The notes beneath the pieces were generated by a model. That model was not told the origin of the DNA and did not search any database. It worked only from the letters and a program-made list of their open reading frames with translations. A program made the position numbers and the translations under genes. Positions 1 through 9,013 of a DNA stretch of 64,000 bases are shown one piece after another. The DNA lies in NCBI GenBank assembly GCA_027307235.1, contig DAHUXH010000004.1:1-64000 (forward strand). The letters are read 5' to 3'. This DNA comes from Vulcanimicrobiota bacterium. Its GTDB lineage: Bacteria; Vulcanimicrobiota; Vulcanimicrobiia; Vulcanimicrobiales; Vulcanimicrobiaceae. Every line of letters begins with the position of its first letter. The first letter of the stretch is position 1.

Positions 1-2
1 GT

Positions 3-242
3 TGCTCAGGCGTAAGTTTCTGGTTCAAAGATTCCATCGGGTCCCTTCGCTTGCGCTTCATAGCGCTGGAATTGGACCGCAGAGGCACCGACCCCCGGCA
101 GGAGGGCGGCGCCACTTTTACACACTTTTCCGGGCACTACCGCGGCAAACCGTTCTTCTCCCGCGCCCGAGCGCCGCTCCGCTTTGTCGGAAGCATTCCT
201 GTCGGCGAAGACGCAATCAAGCTGATGTTCGTTTCTGCGTGA
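3..242 (+). CDS. Unknown protein, C-terminal part only (cut by window start)
   Basis: An open frame enters from the left edge and ends at a TGA at 240-242, giving 79 residues without a start in view. Most codons end in G or C, as in coding DNA here, while the frame one base earlier gives an Arg/Pro-rich shadow. The last residues (PLRFVGSIPVGEDAIKLMF) look like an ordinary folded C-terminus. I recognise no family and no motif. Inference: the end of a larger gene lying left of the window. It is followed by about 240 bases without a convincing gene. Confidence 0.42.
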   Translation, partial: CSGVSFWFKDSIGSLRLRFIALELDRRGTDPRQEGGATFTHFSGHYRGKPFFSRARAPLRFVGSIPVGEDAIKLMFVSA

Positions 243-325
243 ACGGGCCAGTGCGCCGTGAATTTTGCGGTCCGACTCCCAAAATCAATCGAACGTCTAG
301 TACTGGCGAATTTGACTCTTAGTAA

Positions 326-451
326 CCCACTGGCTGGGCTGAGGTTGACCTGGCACCGGGTCTATCACGGTGGAAGCTTTCGGGAGAAACGATACGCTCC
401 GCGGCCATCGGTCTCTACGACGCCATTTTGTCGCAGGTGAAAGAGGAGTGA
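326..451 (+). other. Coding-like scrap without a start codon, in the 243-480 intergenic stretch
   Basis: Between a TAA at 323-325 and a TGA at 449-451 there is an open frame of about 41 codons. Its end reads like an amphipathic helix (SGETIRSAAIGLYDAILSQ, then VKEE). It has no ATG or GTG at a sensible place and no ribosome site. It could be the surviving tail of a decayed gene or chance. I see nothing else in 243-480. Confidence 0.2.
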
Positions 452-481
452 ACCTACGCGAGTAGGCCTGCAAATGAAATA

Positions 482-502
482 AGCCGGCGAAGTTCGTCGG
501 CT
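482..502 (-). terminator. Hairpin after the hypothetical gene at 507-1661
   Basis: AGCCGGCG and CGTCGGCT form an 8-bp stem (one G-T pair) around a 5-base loop, just past the minus-strand stop codon. On the minus strand it is followed by a T-rich stretch (TTATTTCATTT). On the plus strand it is also followed by TCTTTCATTTT, so it may work both ways. Confidence 0.55.
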
Positions 503-506
503 TCTT

Positions 507-1661
507 TCATTTTGCGAGGGGAATGCGTTCTTCGGAACTGCCATCGGGATGGTGACCGAACCTTGTGACCAATCGGGCGTTTTGACATAGCGGGTCCGAT
601 AAAAGCACCGGCATCATTGCAGCCTTCATCGTATCGGCGTTGGGGCCATGAAAGAACAGGGCCGTTTCACTATATCCGCGCCAGTGCGACCGGAACTCTT
701 CGAGAGATTGGTCAGTTAGTGCCTGCGTAAGGTTTTTCACCGTGACGTTGACGTCGCTGCTCCTATAGACTTCAGCCGGGAACGCAACGCCGTCTAGAAA
801 GATGGCAAGGCACTCGGTCGTTCCAAATGGTATGGCATCCTGACGCCCATTTCGCGTGAACTGAAGCTCTGAACCAATGGGTGCCCCGAGCCGGCCCAAC
901 TCGGCAGCGACTAGCTCAAGCGCATCGCTGGAATCCCGGAGGAAAAAAGTTACGTCCACGTACTCGATGCCAGGGGAATCGCCAAGTTGCATGCCGCCAC
1001 CATCTAGTTCCCCGAGTCCGTTGCGGATTAGGAAGGCATCGAGTGGGTCCTCGTAGCGTTCGCCACGTGCAATTGGCTCGATGTATTCCCACATCTTCGC
1101 GGTTACGAAGAGCGGGAACCGTCGCGAAGCCGAGGAGTGATTCTTAGCGACGAGATGACGATGAACGCCACTACCGGCAAACACCTCTAGCTCAAGAGTT
1201 GTGGTTTTTCCGAGCTTCCATTTGTCGCTGTCCTTGACCCAGACGTCTGCGGAGAGCGTTCGCAGACGCTTAGGCATGTGTGGGGCGACTGCATCGGTGG
1301 TATCCATGGAATAATGCTGGACCACCCGAGCGATGCCGTTGCTCTCCTCAAGGCTAACGATGGTCGTGGCGACGGTACGCTTGGAGCGGTCAACGTCCAG
1401 CTTGAGAACCGAATCTATCATCGCCTGCGGGCCCGTCTCATTGCCGTGGACGTCTACGGCAATGAAATGCTCGAAAAGAATGGATTGGATATTGGCGCCT
1501 TCGCCGCTCGCCATTGCAGCGCGCATGTCGAGGTAACGCTGGTCGAGTGCCTGACGGAGTGGGTGACTTACCGGCGTGAAGGTTCGCTCAAATAGCCCCG
1601 GCGAGCGTTTGCCAAAGCCAAGGCGGTTCAGAAGACTCTTGAAGAAGTTCACGTTCGCCAT
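507..1661 (-). CDS. Hypothetical two-part protein: NTF2/SnoaL-like N-terminus plus unassigned C-terminal domains
   Basis: The product has 384 residues and no signal peptide or membrane segment. Residues about 35-165 have the layout of an NTF2/SnoaL-like fold: a helical start (RYLDMRAAM), the phrase FIAVDVHGNETGPQAMI, then alternating strands ending near WKLGKTTTLELEV. Residues about 190-265 (ERYEDPLDAFLIRNGLGELD and on) resemble a small alpha/beta unit I have seen in proteins of unknown role, some linked to toxin-immunity loci. That last link is memory, not demonstrated here. The C-terminal 110 residues are unassigned. Codon use seems less GC-biased than in the housekeeping genes, and the neighbours to the left are fragments, so this may be accessory DNA. 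A hairpin terminator follows the stop codon. Confidence 0.6.
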   Translation of the reverse strand: MANVNFFKSLLNRLGFGKRSPGLFERTFTPVSHPLRQALDQRYLDMRAAMASGEGANIQSILFEHFIAVDVHGNETGPQAMIDSVLKLDVDRSKRTVATTIVSLEESNGIARVVQHYSMDTTDAVAPHMPKRLRTLSADVWVKDSDKWKLGKTTTLELEVFAGSGVHRHLVAKNHSSASRRFPLFVTAKMWEYIEPIARGERYEDPLDAFLIRNGLGELDGGGMQLGDSPGIEYVDVTFFLRDSSDALELVAAELGRLGAPIGSELQFTRNGRQDAIPFGTTECLAIFLDGVAFPAEVYRSSDVNVTVKNLTQALTDQSLEEFRSHWRGYSETALFFHGPNADTMKAAMMPVLLSDPLCQNARLVTRFGHHPDGSSEERIPLAK

Positions 1662-1693
1662 GGTTGTACCTTAGCTATTAGAGACTTGGCATG

Positions 1694-1724
1694 AAAACGG
1701 AGCCGATTTAAAGTCGGCTCCGTT
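1694..1724 (-). terminator. Strong intrinsic terminator downstream of nrdJ
   Basis: AACGGAGCCGA and its exact complement (1696-1706 / 1714-1724) make an 11-bp stem with a 7-base loop. On the minus strand this is followed by TTTTCATG, as expected for a Rho-independent terminator of the gene ending at 1836. A weaker AAAACG/CGTTTT pair sits nearer the stop codon. The rest of 1662-1835 shows nothing else. Confidence 0.75.
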
Positions 1725-1835
1725 CCGTTTCAATAGTCCTCGGTATACGAGTTCGTAAGTCCGAGTTTGCCATGAGCGAAGTTCATGAGCAGCATCTTTA
1801 CACTTCTTCAAATGTTAAAACGTTACCACAGCGTT

Positions 1836-4800
1836 TTACGAACACCCGCTCGTTGAGCCGCAGCTATCGCATTTTTCGCAGGAGCCGTTGCGGACCATGG
1901 TGAGTTGGCCGCATTCCGAACATGCATTGCCGGTGTAGCCCTTGGCCTTGGCTTCGTTGATCGCTTCGCTGCGTGTCAGTGTCGCCGTTGACGTCTGAAC
2001 GGAGCCGGCGACGGTGCCGGTTTCCGCGCGGCGCGCGGGTGCGGCTACGCTTGCCTGCGGTGCCGGCGCGGTGGGCTGTGCGGTTCCTGGGCGCAGATGA
2101 GAACTGACCGGTAGGAATTTCTCGGCGATACCGGCGGGGCGTACGTTCACTTCGCCTTCGGCTTCGTCGATGTAGTCCTCCGGGCTGCCCGCTCCCATCG
2201 AGTCCATTTCGAGACTCGGCTGCACGTGCGCGAGATCGTAGCGGCCGAGATAGCTCACGGCGAGTTCGCGGAAGATGTAGTCCAGCAGCGACGTGGCCAT
2301 CTTGATGTTCTGGTGGCCGACGACCGGACCGTTGGGCTCAAAGCGCGTGAATGTGAACGCTTCGACGAACTCTTCAAGCGGCACGCCGTACTGCAAGCCG
2401 ATCGACACGGCGATGGCGAAGTTGTTCATCAGCGAGCGGAACGCGGCGCCTTCCTTGTGCATGTCGATGAAGATCTCGCCGAGCTGTCCGTTCTCGTACT
2501 CGCCGGTGCGCAAGTAGACTTTGTGTCCGCCGACGATCGCCTTCTGCGTGTAGCCGCTGCGGCGTTCCGGCATGCGGCGGCGTTTTGCGATGTAGCGGTA
2601 GACGATCTTCTCGGCGATCTGCAAGGGCTGGTTGAACGGCTGCTGCGCGGTCATGACTTCGTCGTCAGCCGAGTCACCGCCCAGATCGTAGCTCGCCGCC
2701 AGCGGTTGCGAGAGCTTCGAGCCGTCGCGGTACAGAGCGACCGCTTTGATCATGCGCTCCCACGCATAGCGGTAGGCTTCTTTGACGTCGGCGATCGTCG
2801 CCGTCTGCGGCAGATTGATCGTTTTGGAGATCGCGCCGGAGATGAACGGCTGCGCCGCCGCCATCATGTCGACGTGTGCGAGCGGACGGATGAAGCGCGT
2901 GCCGTACTTGCCGCACGGTGTCGCGCAATCGAAGACCGGAAGGTGCTCGTCTTTGAGGTATGGCGCGCCTTCGAGCGTCATGCGTCCGCAGATGTGCGCG
3001 GAAGCTTCCTCGATCTGCTGCGAGCTGAAGCCGAGGCCGTCGCGCAGAATCGAGAACGACCAGTCGTTGAGTTGCGCGTCGGTGAGGCCGAGCTTATCCT
3101 TGCAGAATTCATCGCCGAGCACGAACTTATTGAACACGAACGGCAATTCGAAGGCGCCGGGCAGCGATGCTTCGACGCGGGCGATTACTTCGTCGTCGAA
3201 ACCCTTGGCGCGCAGCGTCGCCCGGTTGACGTGCGGCGCGGAGTCGAGCGTGCCGGTGCCCTTGGCGTAGTTCTCGATCGCGACGATCTGCTCTTCGCTG
3301 TAGCCGAGTTTGCGCAAGGCGGGCTCGACCGATTGATTGACGATCTTGAAGTAGCCGCCGCCGGCGAGTTTCTTGAACTTCACGAGCGCGAAATCGGGCT
3401 CGATACCGGTGGTGTCGCAATCCATCACCAAGCCGATCGTGCCGGTCGGCGCGATGACGGTGACTTGCGCATTGCGGTAGCCGGCGACTTCACCGATGGC
3501 AAGCGCTTCATCCCACGCTTTGCGCGCAAGCGCCCACGTCGACTCGGTGAAGAGCGTCGGTGCGTGCTGGACCGGATGGATCGAGAGACCTTCGAACTCG
3601 TCGTCGGAGGCTTGATAGGCGGCCCGGCGGTGATTGCGGATCACACGCAGCATCGAGTCGCGGTTGGCGTCATAGCGCGCGAACGCTCCGAGTTCTTGCG
3701 CCATCTCCGCCGACGCCCGATACGCGACGCCGTGCATGAGTGCCGTGATGGCCGCGCACCACCCGAAGCCTTCCTTGGAGTCGTAGGGCAGGCCCATGCG
3801 CATGAGCAGCGTCCCCAGATTCGCGTAGCCCAAGCCGAGCGTGCGGAAATCGAATGACTTGCGTGCGATGATCTGCGACGGGAACTGCGCCATCAAGACA
3901 CTGATCTCGAGCGTGAACGTCCAGATACGGCACGCGTCCGCGAACCGCTTCGCGTCGAATGCGCCGCGTTCGTCTTCGAACTTGACGAGGTTCAAACTCG
4001 CCAGGTTGCACGCGGTGTCATCGAGGAAGAGATATTCCGAGCACGGATTGCTGGCGTTGATTCGCCCGTCGGACGGGCACGTGTGCCACTCGTTGATCGT
4101 GGTGTCGAACTGCAAGCCGGGATCGGCGCATTGCCACGCCGCGACCGCGATGTGCTCCCAGAGATCGGCAGCGGGAATCGACTTGGCAACCGCGCCGTTG
4201 GTGCGGTTGATCGTCTTCCAATCCTCGCCGCGATCGAGCATGCCGAAGAAATCGTTGGGCACGCGCACCGAGTTGTTCGAGTTCTGGCCCGACACGGTGC
4301 CGTACGCATCGCCGTCCCAGTTGACGTCGTACGTGTCGATTTCAAGCGACTTGTAGCCTTGTTTGGCGAAGTCGAGCGCGTACTGAATGTTCCCCTGCGG
4401 AATGCCGGCATGGAGCGCCTGCCGCAGTGCCGTTTTCAAGCCGTGGTTGAGCGACGGGTCCAAACGCGCGCTCTCCGGCACGCCGGCGTCGTGCGCGGCG
4501 TGCATGATCGCGTTGAGATGCTTCTGCGCCGCGATCGACCCGGCGACCAGGTCGGAGACTTTCTGCTCTTCCTTGACCTTCCACGTGATGAATTGATCGA
4601 CGTCGGGGTGATCGAGATCGAGCACCACCATCTTGGCTGCGCGGCGCGTCGTGCCGCCGGACTTGATCGCACCGGCCGCACGGTCGCCGACGCGCAAGAA
4701 CGACATCAAGCCGGAGGAAGAACCGCCGCCCGAGAGCTTCTCGCCCGATCCGCGGATCTTTGAGAAATTCGTGCCCGACCCCGAGCCGTACTTGAAGATG

Positions 4801-5465
4801 CGCGCTTCACGCACCCACAAGTCCATGATGCCGCCCTCGTTCACGAGATCGTCATCGACGCTTTGGATGAAGCACGCATGCGGCGCAGGGTGCTCGTAGG
4901 CCGAGGTGGAGCGCTGCATCTCGTGGGTGACGGGATCGACGAAGTAGTGGCCTTGCGCGGGGCCGGAGATACCGTACGCCCAGTGCAAGCCGGTATTGAA
5001 CCATTGCGGGGAGTTCGGTGCGCCGATTTGGCGCGCGAGCATCGCGCACATCTCATCGAAGTAGATGCGCGCGTCGTCGTCGCTGTTGAAATAGCCGTGC
5101 TTGTAGCCCCAGTACGTCCAGCAGCCCGACAAGCGCTCGAAGACCATGCGGGCGTCGTTTTCCGCGCCGAACTGTTCGTTGCGCGGCAGGGTCGCGAGCT
5201 TCTCGTCGTCGGGAACGGAGCGCCACAACCACTCCGGAACGCCTTCCTCGGGCACGCGCTTGGTCTGCGCCGGCACACCCGCCTTGCGGCAGTACTTCTG
5301 GGCGAGCACATCCACGGCGACCTGGCTCCACGCTGCCGGTACCATGATGTCCTTGGCTTCGAAGATCACCGAGCCGTCGGGATTGACGATTCGTGAGGTG
5401 CGAGGCTCAAAAGCGACCCCCGCATAAGCGTTGCCGGGGGCCGAATACGTGCGCCGAAACTTCAT
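1836..5465 (-). CDS. nrdJ: Adenosylcobalamin-dependent (class II) ribonucleoside-diphosphate reductase
   Basis: Makes deoxyribonucleotides using B12 rather than a di-iron subunit, so it works with or without oxygen. The 1209-residue product has the class II layout. PHACFIQSV carries Cys198. A Gly-rich loop ([15 protein letters not shown]) and the active-site NPCSEY (Cys475) follow, with ACNLASLNL after it. Near the end are a TSCPD-type domain and a Cys-rich tail (CSECG...CEKCDSCG) that probably re-reduces the active-site disulfide. The ATG at 5463-5465 is chosen because AAGGAG lies 7 bases upstream; the frame stays open for 89 more codons, but these look like leader DNA. The leader holds a LexA-type palindrome and NrdR-like boxes. 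A strong terminator follows. It stands alone, with no nrdAB or nrdDG in view. Confidence 0.95.
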   Translation of the reverse strand: MKFRRTYSAPGNAYAGVAFEPRTSRIVNPDGSVIFEAKDIMVPAAWSQVAVDVLAQKYCRKAGVPAQTKRVPEEGVPEWLWRSVPDDEKLATLPRNEQFGAENDARMVFERLSGCWTYWGYKHGYFNSDDDARIYFDEMCAMLARQIGAPNSPQWFNTGLHWAYGISGPAQGHYFVDPVTHEMQRSTSAYEHPAPHACFIQSVDDDLVNEGGIMDLWVREARIFKYGSGSGTNFSKIRGSGEKLSGGGSSSGLMSFLRVGDRAAGAIKSGGTTRRAAKMVVLDLDHPDVDQFITWKVKEEQKVSDLVAGSIAAQKHLNAIMHAAHDAGVPESARLDPSLNHGLKTALRQALHAGIPQGNIQYALDFAKQGYKSLEIDTYDVNWDGDAYGTVSGQNSNNSVRVPNDFFGMLDRGEDWKTINRTNGAVAKSIPAADLWEHIAVAAWQCADPGLQFDTTINEWHTCPSDGRINASNPCSEYLFLDDTACNLASLNLVKFEDERGAFDAKRFADACRIWTFTLEISVLMAQFPSQIIARKSFDFRTLGLGYANLGTLLMRMGLPYDSKEGFGWCAAITALMHGVAYRASAEMAQELGAFARYDANRDSMLRVIRNHRRAAYQASDDEFEGLSIHPVQHAPTLFTESTWALARKAWDEALAIGEVAGYRNAQVTVIAPTGTIGLVMDCDTTGIEPDFALVKFKKLAGGGYFKIVNQSVEPALRKLGYSEEQIVAIENYAKGTGTLDSAPHVNRATLRAKGFDDEVIARVEASLPGAFELPFVFNKFVLGDEFCKDKLGLTDAQLNDWSFSILRDGLGFSSQQIEEASAHICGRMTLEGAPYLKDEHLPVFDCATPCGKYGTRFIRPLAHVDMMAAAQPFISGAISKTINLPQTATIADVKEAYRYAWERMIKAVALYRDGSKLSQPLAASYDLGGDSADDEVMTAQQPFNQPLQIAEKIVYRYIAKRRRMPERRSGYTQKAIVGGHKVYLRTGEYENGQLGEIFIDMHKEGAAFRSLMNNFAIAVSIGLQYGVPLEEFVEAFTFTRFEPNGPVVGHQNIKMATSLLDYIFRELAVSYLGRYDLAHVQPSLEMDSMGAGSPEDYIDEAEGEVNVRPAGIAEKFLPVSSHLRPGTAQPTAPAPQASVAAPARRAETGTVAGSVQTSTATLTRSEAINEAKAKGYTGNACSECGQLTMVRNGSCEKCDSCGSTSGCS

Positions 5466-5478
5466 GTGCGCTCCTTGT

Positions 5479-5492
5479 CGAACAAGTGTTCG
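5479..5492. promoter_or_regulatory. LexA/DinR-type SOS box in the nrdJ leader
   Basis: CGAACAAGTGTTCG is a perfect palindrome and an exact match to the Gram-positive type LexA consensus CGAAC-N4-GTTCG. It lies immediately upstream of the AAGGAG ribosome site of nrdJ, where a bound repressor would block the transcript. Expected by chance only about once per million bases (10 fixed positions), it is suggestive but not proof of LexA binding. Confidence 0.6.
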
Positions 5493-5514
5493 ATTTTGCG
5501 AGGGAGAAACCTCT

Positions 5515-5562
5515 GGGGCATAGATTGTGCCACAGATCCCTGATTGATACAAGATATTGGGG
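5515..5562 (-). promoter_or_regulatory. Tandem NrdR-like boxes upstream of nrdJ
   Basis: Read on the minus strand, 5547-5562 is CCCCAATATCTTGTAT, which fits the NrdR box pattern (acaCwAtATaTwGtgt) at 12 of 16 positions with the core intact. A weaker partner at 5515-5530 keeps one good half (CACAATCTAT). Their centres are 32 bp apart, about three helical turns, which is the usual spacing of paired NrdR sites. A loose TTGTAT-N17-CACAAT promoter overlaps them. NrdR represses ribonucleotide reductase genes when dATP is high. Confidence 0.55.
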
Positions 5563-5704
5563 TTGGCGCTGTGGATTCCTTGTGGTTTGGCTGTGTCTCT
5601 CCGACGAAAATCGGAGGATAATGGGCGAAGAAGGTGTGGCCTTGGTGTAGTGCCTGTGTATGGACCTGAGGATGATGCGAATGGATCGCTCCGAAGAAGG
5701 GGGC

Positions 5705-6187
5705 ATGCTGGCTCCCGATCGCTTCGCTCCACGCCTGGCCGACGTGTCGCTCGACGACTTGCAGCGCGCCGGGTTTTGCGGGTTGATCGTCGATCTGGAC
5801 AACACGCTGGTCGGCTTCGGCGAGACCGAGCTCTGCCGCGAGCATCTGGCGTGGGTGCGCGACGCGCAAACCCGCGGCTTCGCCGTCGTGATGGTTTCGA
5901 ACAACTTCACCGAGCGTGTCACTGCGATCGCCGCGCAACTCGGCGTCGCGTGTGTGCCCAACGCGCTCAAACCCTTGCCGTTCGGGTTTCTGCGTGCGCT
6001 GCGTTGTCTGCGGCTTGCGCGCGCGCAGGTTGTGGTCGTCGGCGATCAACTCTTCACCGACGTCTTGGGCGCTAAGCTCTGCGGCCTGTACACGATTCTG
6101 ACCGAGCCCATCGAGCCGAAAGATTTTCCGGTGACGCGATTCTTCCGATTCTTCGAGCGTATCGCGCTCCCGGGCCGGCGCGTATGA
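5705..6187 (+). CDS. yqeG: YqeG-family HAD (subfamily IIIA) phosphatase
   Basis: A 160-residue cytoplasmic HAD-superfamily hydrolase. It carries the nucleophile motif DLDNT (about residues 30-34), motif II VSNN, and the acidic motif GDQLFTD near residue 114. Length and start match Bacillus YqeG when the ATG at 5705 is used. This start follows AAGGGGG and is preferred over an in-frame ATG 15 codons earlier, which would add a low-quality leader. Family members occur beside aroE or ribosome-assembly GTPase genes. Its stop overlaps the aroE start (ATGA), so the two are coupled. The substrate is not known from sequence. Confidence 0.88.
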   Translation: MLAPDRFAPRLADVSLDDLQRAGFCGLIVDLDNTLVGFGETELCREHLAWVRDAQTRGFAVVMVSNNFTERVTAIAAQLGVACVPNALKPLPFGFLRALRCLRLARAQVVVVGDQLFTDVLGAKLCGLYTILTEPIEPKDFPVTRFFRFFERIALPGRRV

Positions 6188-6936
6188 TGAAGCTTGCGAT
6201 CATCGGCGATCCGGTCGCGCATAGCCGCAGTCCGAAACTCCATCGTCAATTTCTCGCCGAATCGGGGATCGACGGCGAATACGTTGCGATTCGCGTGCCG
6301 GTGGGCAACGGCATCGACGTCGTGCGCCGCATGCGTTTGGACGGTTACACCGGTATCAATGTCACGTTTCCGCTGAAAGAGGAAGTCGTGCGCGCCTGCG
6401 ACGTTCTCGAAGAAGAAGCGCGCATCGCGCAAGCGGTCAACACCATCTACTTCGGGCGCACGATCGTCGGCACGAACACCGACGGAATCGGTGCGCGGAC
6501 CGCGCTCGAAACGTTGATCGACGAAGAGATCGCGCTCAAGCGTGTCGGCGTGCTCGGGTACGGCGCGACCGCGCGCGCGATTCTCGCACAACTGCACCAA
6601 ACCGATGCGTACACCTACGTTTGGGGTCGCGATGAAGGAAAAGTCGGCGAAGTGTGCGCGCAGTTCGAAGCCGAGCCGTGGCCGCTCGACAATCCGCCCG
6701 AGATCGTCGTGAGCACGCTTCCGCCCGACGCGATCCTCCCGCACGAGATGCTCGACGCGCTGCAAAAGCCGGACTTGATCATGGACGCCAACTACGGAGA
6801 GCGCGCAACCCTCGGTCGCCGGTTGGAGCGCGAGGTCATCGACGGTTCACTCATGCTCGAGGCCCAAGCGCGCGCCTCATTCGACTTCTGGCTCGCCCAC
6901 ATCGAACGAGTCGACCCCGAGAGCCAGCCTCAATAA
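6184..6936 (+). CDS. aroE: Shikimate 5-dehydrogenase
   Basis: Reduces 3-dehydroshikimate to shikimate with NADPH in the aromatic amino acid pathway. The 250-residue protein begins with the substrate-binding signature GDPVAHSRSPKLH. It keeps the catalytic Lys in NVTFPLK and the Asp in NTDGIG. The nucleotide-binding loop is GYGATAR, a slight variant of the usual GAGGAAR. It starts inside the yqeG stop codon. The other shikimate genes of the window (aroC, aroK, aroB) lie about 48 kb away, so the pathway is split. Confidence 0.93.
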   Translation: MMKLAIIGDPVAHSRSPKLHRQFLAESGIDGEYVAIRVPVGNGIDVVRRMRLDGYTGINVTFPLKEEVVRACDVLEEEARIAQAVNTIYFGRTIVGTNTDGIGARTALETLIDEEIALKRVGVLGYGATARAILAQLHQTDAYTYVWGRDEGKVGEVCAQFEAEPWPLDNPPEIVVSTLPPDAILPHEMLDALQKPDLIMDANYGERATLGRRLEREVIDGSLMLEAQARASFDFWLAHIERVDPESQPQ

Positions 6937-6969
6937 GGCACTCTGGCTAGTCACCCGGTCAAGCTCTTC

Positions 6970-7015
6970 TTGACAAGGCGCTGGTTCGCTTGTATTGTAC
7001 TAGGCACGTAGTACA
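6970..7015 (+). promoter_or_regulatory. Sigma-70 promoter with overlapping GntR operator
   Basis: TTGACA (6970-6975), a 17-bp spacer and TATTGT (6993-6998) form a near-consensus promoter. A perfect inverted repeat TGTACTA-N6-TAGTACA (6996-7015) covers the -10 end and the expected start site. It sits 23 bases before the first gene of the GntR/ABC operon, as expected for autoregulation by that GntR protein. GTAC-containing palindromes are typical operators of YtrA-subfamily regulators. Confidence 0.8.
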
Positions 7016-7038
7016 TGCAGTAACCCATATGCAAGAAG

Positions 7039-7437
7039 ATGCCAATAGAGCTTACCGTGGATCCGCGCAGCGGATATCCCATCTACCTGCAGATCGTCGA
7101 ACAGATCCAGCGGGCGGTTGCCGTCGGGCGGCTGACGCCCGGCGAACAGTTGCCGACGGTCAAGCAGCTTGCCTCCGATCTGCTGGTGAACCCGAGCACG
7201 ATCGCTCGGGCATTGCGCGAGCTGGAGCATCTTGGGATCGTCGATTCGCTCGCGGGGCGCGGGAGCTGGGTGCGCCGCGACGGCGCGACCGCCGCAGCTT
7301 CCCGCGTAGCGGGCGATGCGGTCGCGTCGGCACTCGCCGCAGCCGTGCGGGAAGCGCGCGCGCTCGGCGTCGATCGCACGCAGTTGCGCGACCTGTTCAC
7401 CTCTGCTGTCGAGACGTGGTATCGCGATGACGCCTAA
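7039..7437 (+). CDS. YtrA-subfamily GntR transcriptional regulator
   Basis: A 132-residue protein with a GntR winged helix over residues 10-75 (YLQIVEQIQRAVAVGRLTPG, then LPTVKQLASDLLVNPSTIARAL) and only a short C-terminal dimerisation segment. This small form is the YtrA subfamily, which controls the ABC transporter encoded next to it. It is the first gene of an operon. The ABC ATPase gene starts inside its last codons, and a palindrome over the promoter is the likely target. The inducing signal cannot be read from sequence; in known cases it is often cell-envelope stress. Confidence 0.9.
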   Translation: MPIELTVDPRSGYPIYLQIVEQIQRAVAVGRLTPGEQLPTVKQLASDLLVNPSTIARALRELEHLGIVDSLAGRGSWVRRDGATAAASRVAGDAVASALAAAVREARALGVDRTQLRDLFTSAVETWYRDDA

Positions 7438-8245
7438 GCTTGCCATCGAGCATCTTCGCGTGCACTACCGCGACGTGCGGGCTGTGAATGATGTGTCCTT
7501 CAGCGTTCGGCCGGGCTGCATCTTCGGATTGATCGGGCGCAACGGAGCGGGCAAGACGACGACGTTTGGTTGCGCGCTCGGCTTGTTGCGGCCGACGTCG
7601 GGAACGGTGCTGTTCGATGGGAGCCCGCTCTCGCCGCGCACCCTCGCGGATGTGGCCTACCTGCCCGAAACGCCGGCACTGTTCGGATGGATGACGCCGA
7701 GTCAACACGTCGAGTTTTGGCGTCGTCTCTATCCGAACTTTTCGATCACGCGCGCCCACGAACTCGCGGAGATCTTCGAAGTGCCGCTGCAACGGCGCGT
7801 CGGCCGTCTCTCGAAAGGACAGCAAACCGCGGTCGGCTTGATGCTGGCATTCGCGCAGGGCGCTCAGCTGCTGTTTCTCGACGAGCCGGCATCGGGGCTC
7901 GATCCCGTCTTACAGCATCGCTTGCTCAATCTCATCGTGGACGCCGGATCGGAGGGCGTAACCGTATTTTCGTCGCATCAGATTGGGCACATCGAGCGTG
8001 CTGTCGAGGAACTTGCGATTCTGGATCGCGGTCGAGTGCTGTTGCAAGGCAACCTCGACGAACTCCGCGAGCGCAAGAAGGTCGTCGAAGCGATCGTCAA
8101 CGGATCGCTGGTGCGCCGTGCCGTCGACGGAGATGCCGACGCGGTCGCACTCGAGCTGTCGCGCGGCGGCGCGCATTCGGTGCGCATTCTCGACCAAACG
8201 CTGGAACAGCTGTTCTTTGCGACCATCGGTGGAGACCCCGTCTAG
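7427..8245 (+). CDS. ABC transporter ATP-binding protein (YtrB-like)
   Basis: A 272-residue ATPase of the drug/antibiotic-export type. Walker A is GRNGAGKTT, the signature LSKGQQ, Walker B LLFLDEPASGLDP, and the switch His lies in FSSHQIG. It powers the six-helix permease encoded directly downstream with no gap. The ATG at 7427 overlaps the end of the GntR gene and follows it in the same transcript. The C-terminal 60 residues are a small variable domain, as in other export ATPases. Confidence 0.93.
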   Translation: MTPKLAIEHLRVHYRDVRAVNDVSFSVRPGCIFGLIGRNGAGKTTTFGCALGLLRPTSGTVLFDGSPLSPRTLADVAYLPETPALFGWMTPSQHVEFWRRLYPNFSITRAHELAEIFEVPLQRRVGRLSKGQQTAVGLMLAFAQGAQLLFLDEPASGLDPVLQHRLLNLIVDAGSEGVTVFSSHQIGHIERAVEELAILDRGRVLLQGNLDELRERKKVVEAIVNGSLVRRAVDGDADAVALELSRGGAHSVRILDQTLEQLFFATIGGDPV

Positions 8246-8995
8246 ATGTATTACAAGGAACTGCTGGTCGTTCGGCGCGCGCTTGTCATCTACGCCATCG
8301 TGTTGGCGGTACTCAGCGTAGTGACCATCGTGTCGTGGGCGGGCGACAAAACAGCGTTTTCCAGCGCAAGCTGGACATTGGAAGCGATGGCCGGCACATG
8401 TGGCTGGGTCGTGTGTGGCTTCGCGCTCGTCCTGGGCACGGGTTTGGGAAACGAGCGGCGCGAGGCCGGACGCGCTGCGTTCATTCGACCGATGCCCCGC
8501 GAACGGTATGCGTGCGCCGTCATCGGCGTCGACGTGGCTGCTCTGATCGCCGCCTATTTTTTCACGGTGTTGGTGAATGCTCTGGCGTTCATCGTAGCGA
8601 CTCACCACGGGGTCACGATGACGCTTTCCCTCTTTAACGTGGTGATCATGCCGTTGAGCGGTGTGCTCGCATTCTACGGCGTCACGCTTGCGCTCGGCGT
8701 GCTCTTCACGCGCTCGACGCTGGTCGCGATCCTGGTGCTCCCGGTGTCCTTGCTGCTGTGGGGCGCTGTGAGCACGGACTGGTCGGCGGAGCCGGCCTTC
8801 ATACCGCTCAACGTCATCAATCCCGTTGCCTATTTTGCACCCGCGGTGTCGATGATGCAGGATCCGCACTTTCGGGGAATCGGCCCGTTCTGGCTGCTCT
8901 CGTCGGCCATGGATACCCTCATTCTGTATGGATTCTTCGCGGCTGGCGTGATCGTCGCCATCGTCGCGTGGAGCCGCGCTGAAATTCGCACGTAG
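8246..8995 (+). CDS. ABC transporter permease, six membrane helices
   Basis: A 249-residue integral membrane protein. Hydrophobic segments lie near residues 8-30, 50-70, 88-112, 122-145, 150-170 and 215-243. It resembles the permeases that pair with YtrB/CcmA-type ATPases, and its start codon directly follows the ATPase stop. No substrate-specific feature is visible. After 18 bases with a strong GGAGG site, the first of three secreted paralogs follows, so transporter and secreted proteins share one transcript. Confidence 0.85.
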   Translation: MYYKELLVVRRALVIYAIVLAVLSVVTIVSWAGDKTAFSSASWTLEAMAGTCGWVVCGFALVLGTGLGNERREAGRAAFIRPMPRERYACAVIGVDVAALIAAYFFTVLVNALAFIVATHHGVTMTLSLFNVVIMPLSGVLAFYGVTLALGVLFTRSTLVAILVLPVSLLLWGAVSTDWSAEPAFIPLNVINPVAYFAPAVSMMQDPHFRGIGPFWLLSSAMDTLILYGFFAAGVIVAIVAWSRAEIRT

Positions 8996-9013
8996 AGACG
9001 TAGGAGGAAGAAC

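Noticed and set aside
2226-3857. A 543-codon plus-strand open frame opposite nrdJ
   Set aside because: It mirrors nrdJ codons in a GC-rich gene, is Arg/Ala/Val-rich, and has no domain; nrdJ is certain on the other strand.
5466-5704. Cobalamin riboswitch before the B12-dependent nrdJ
   Set aside because: The leader is under 200 bases and shows no B12-box; class II enzymes are not usually under this switch.
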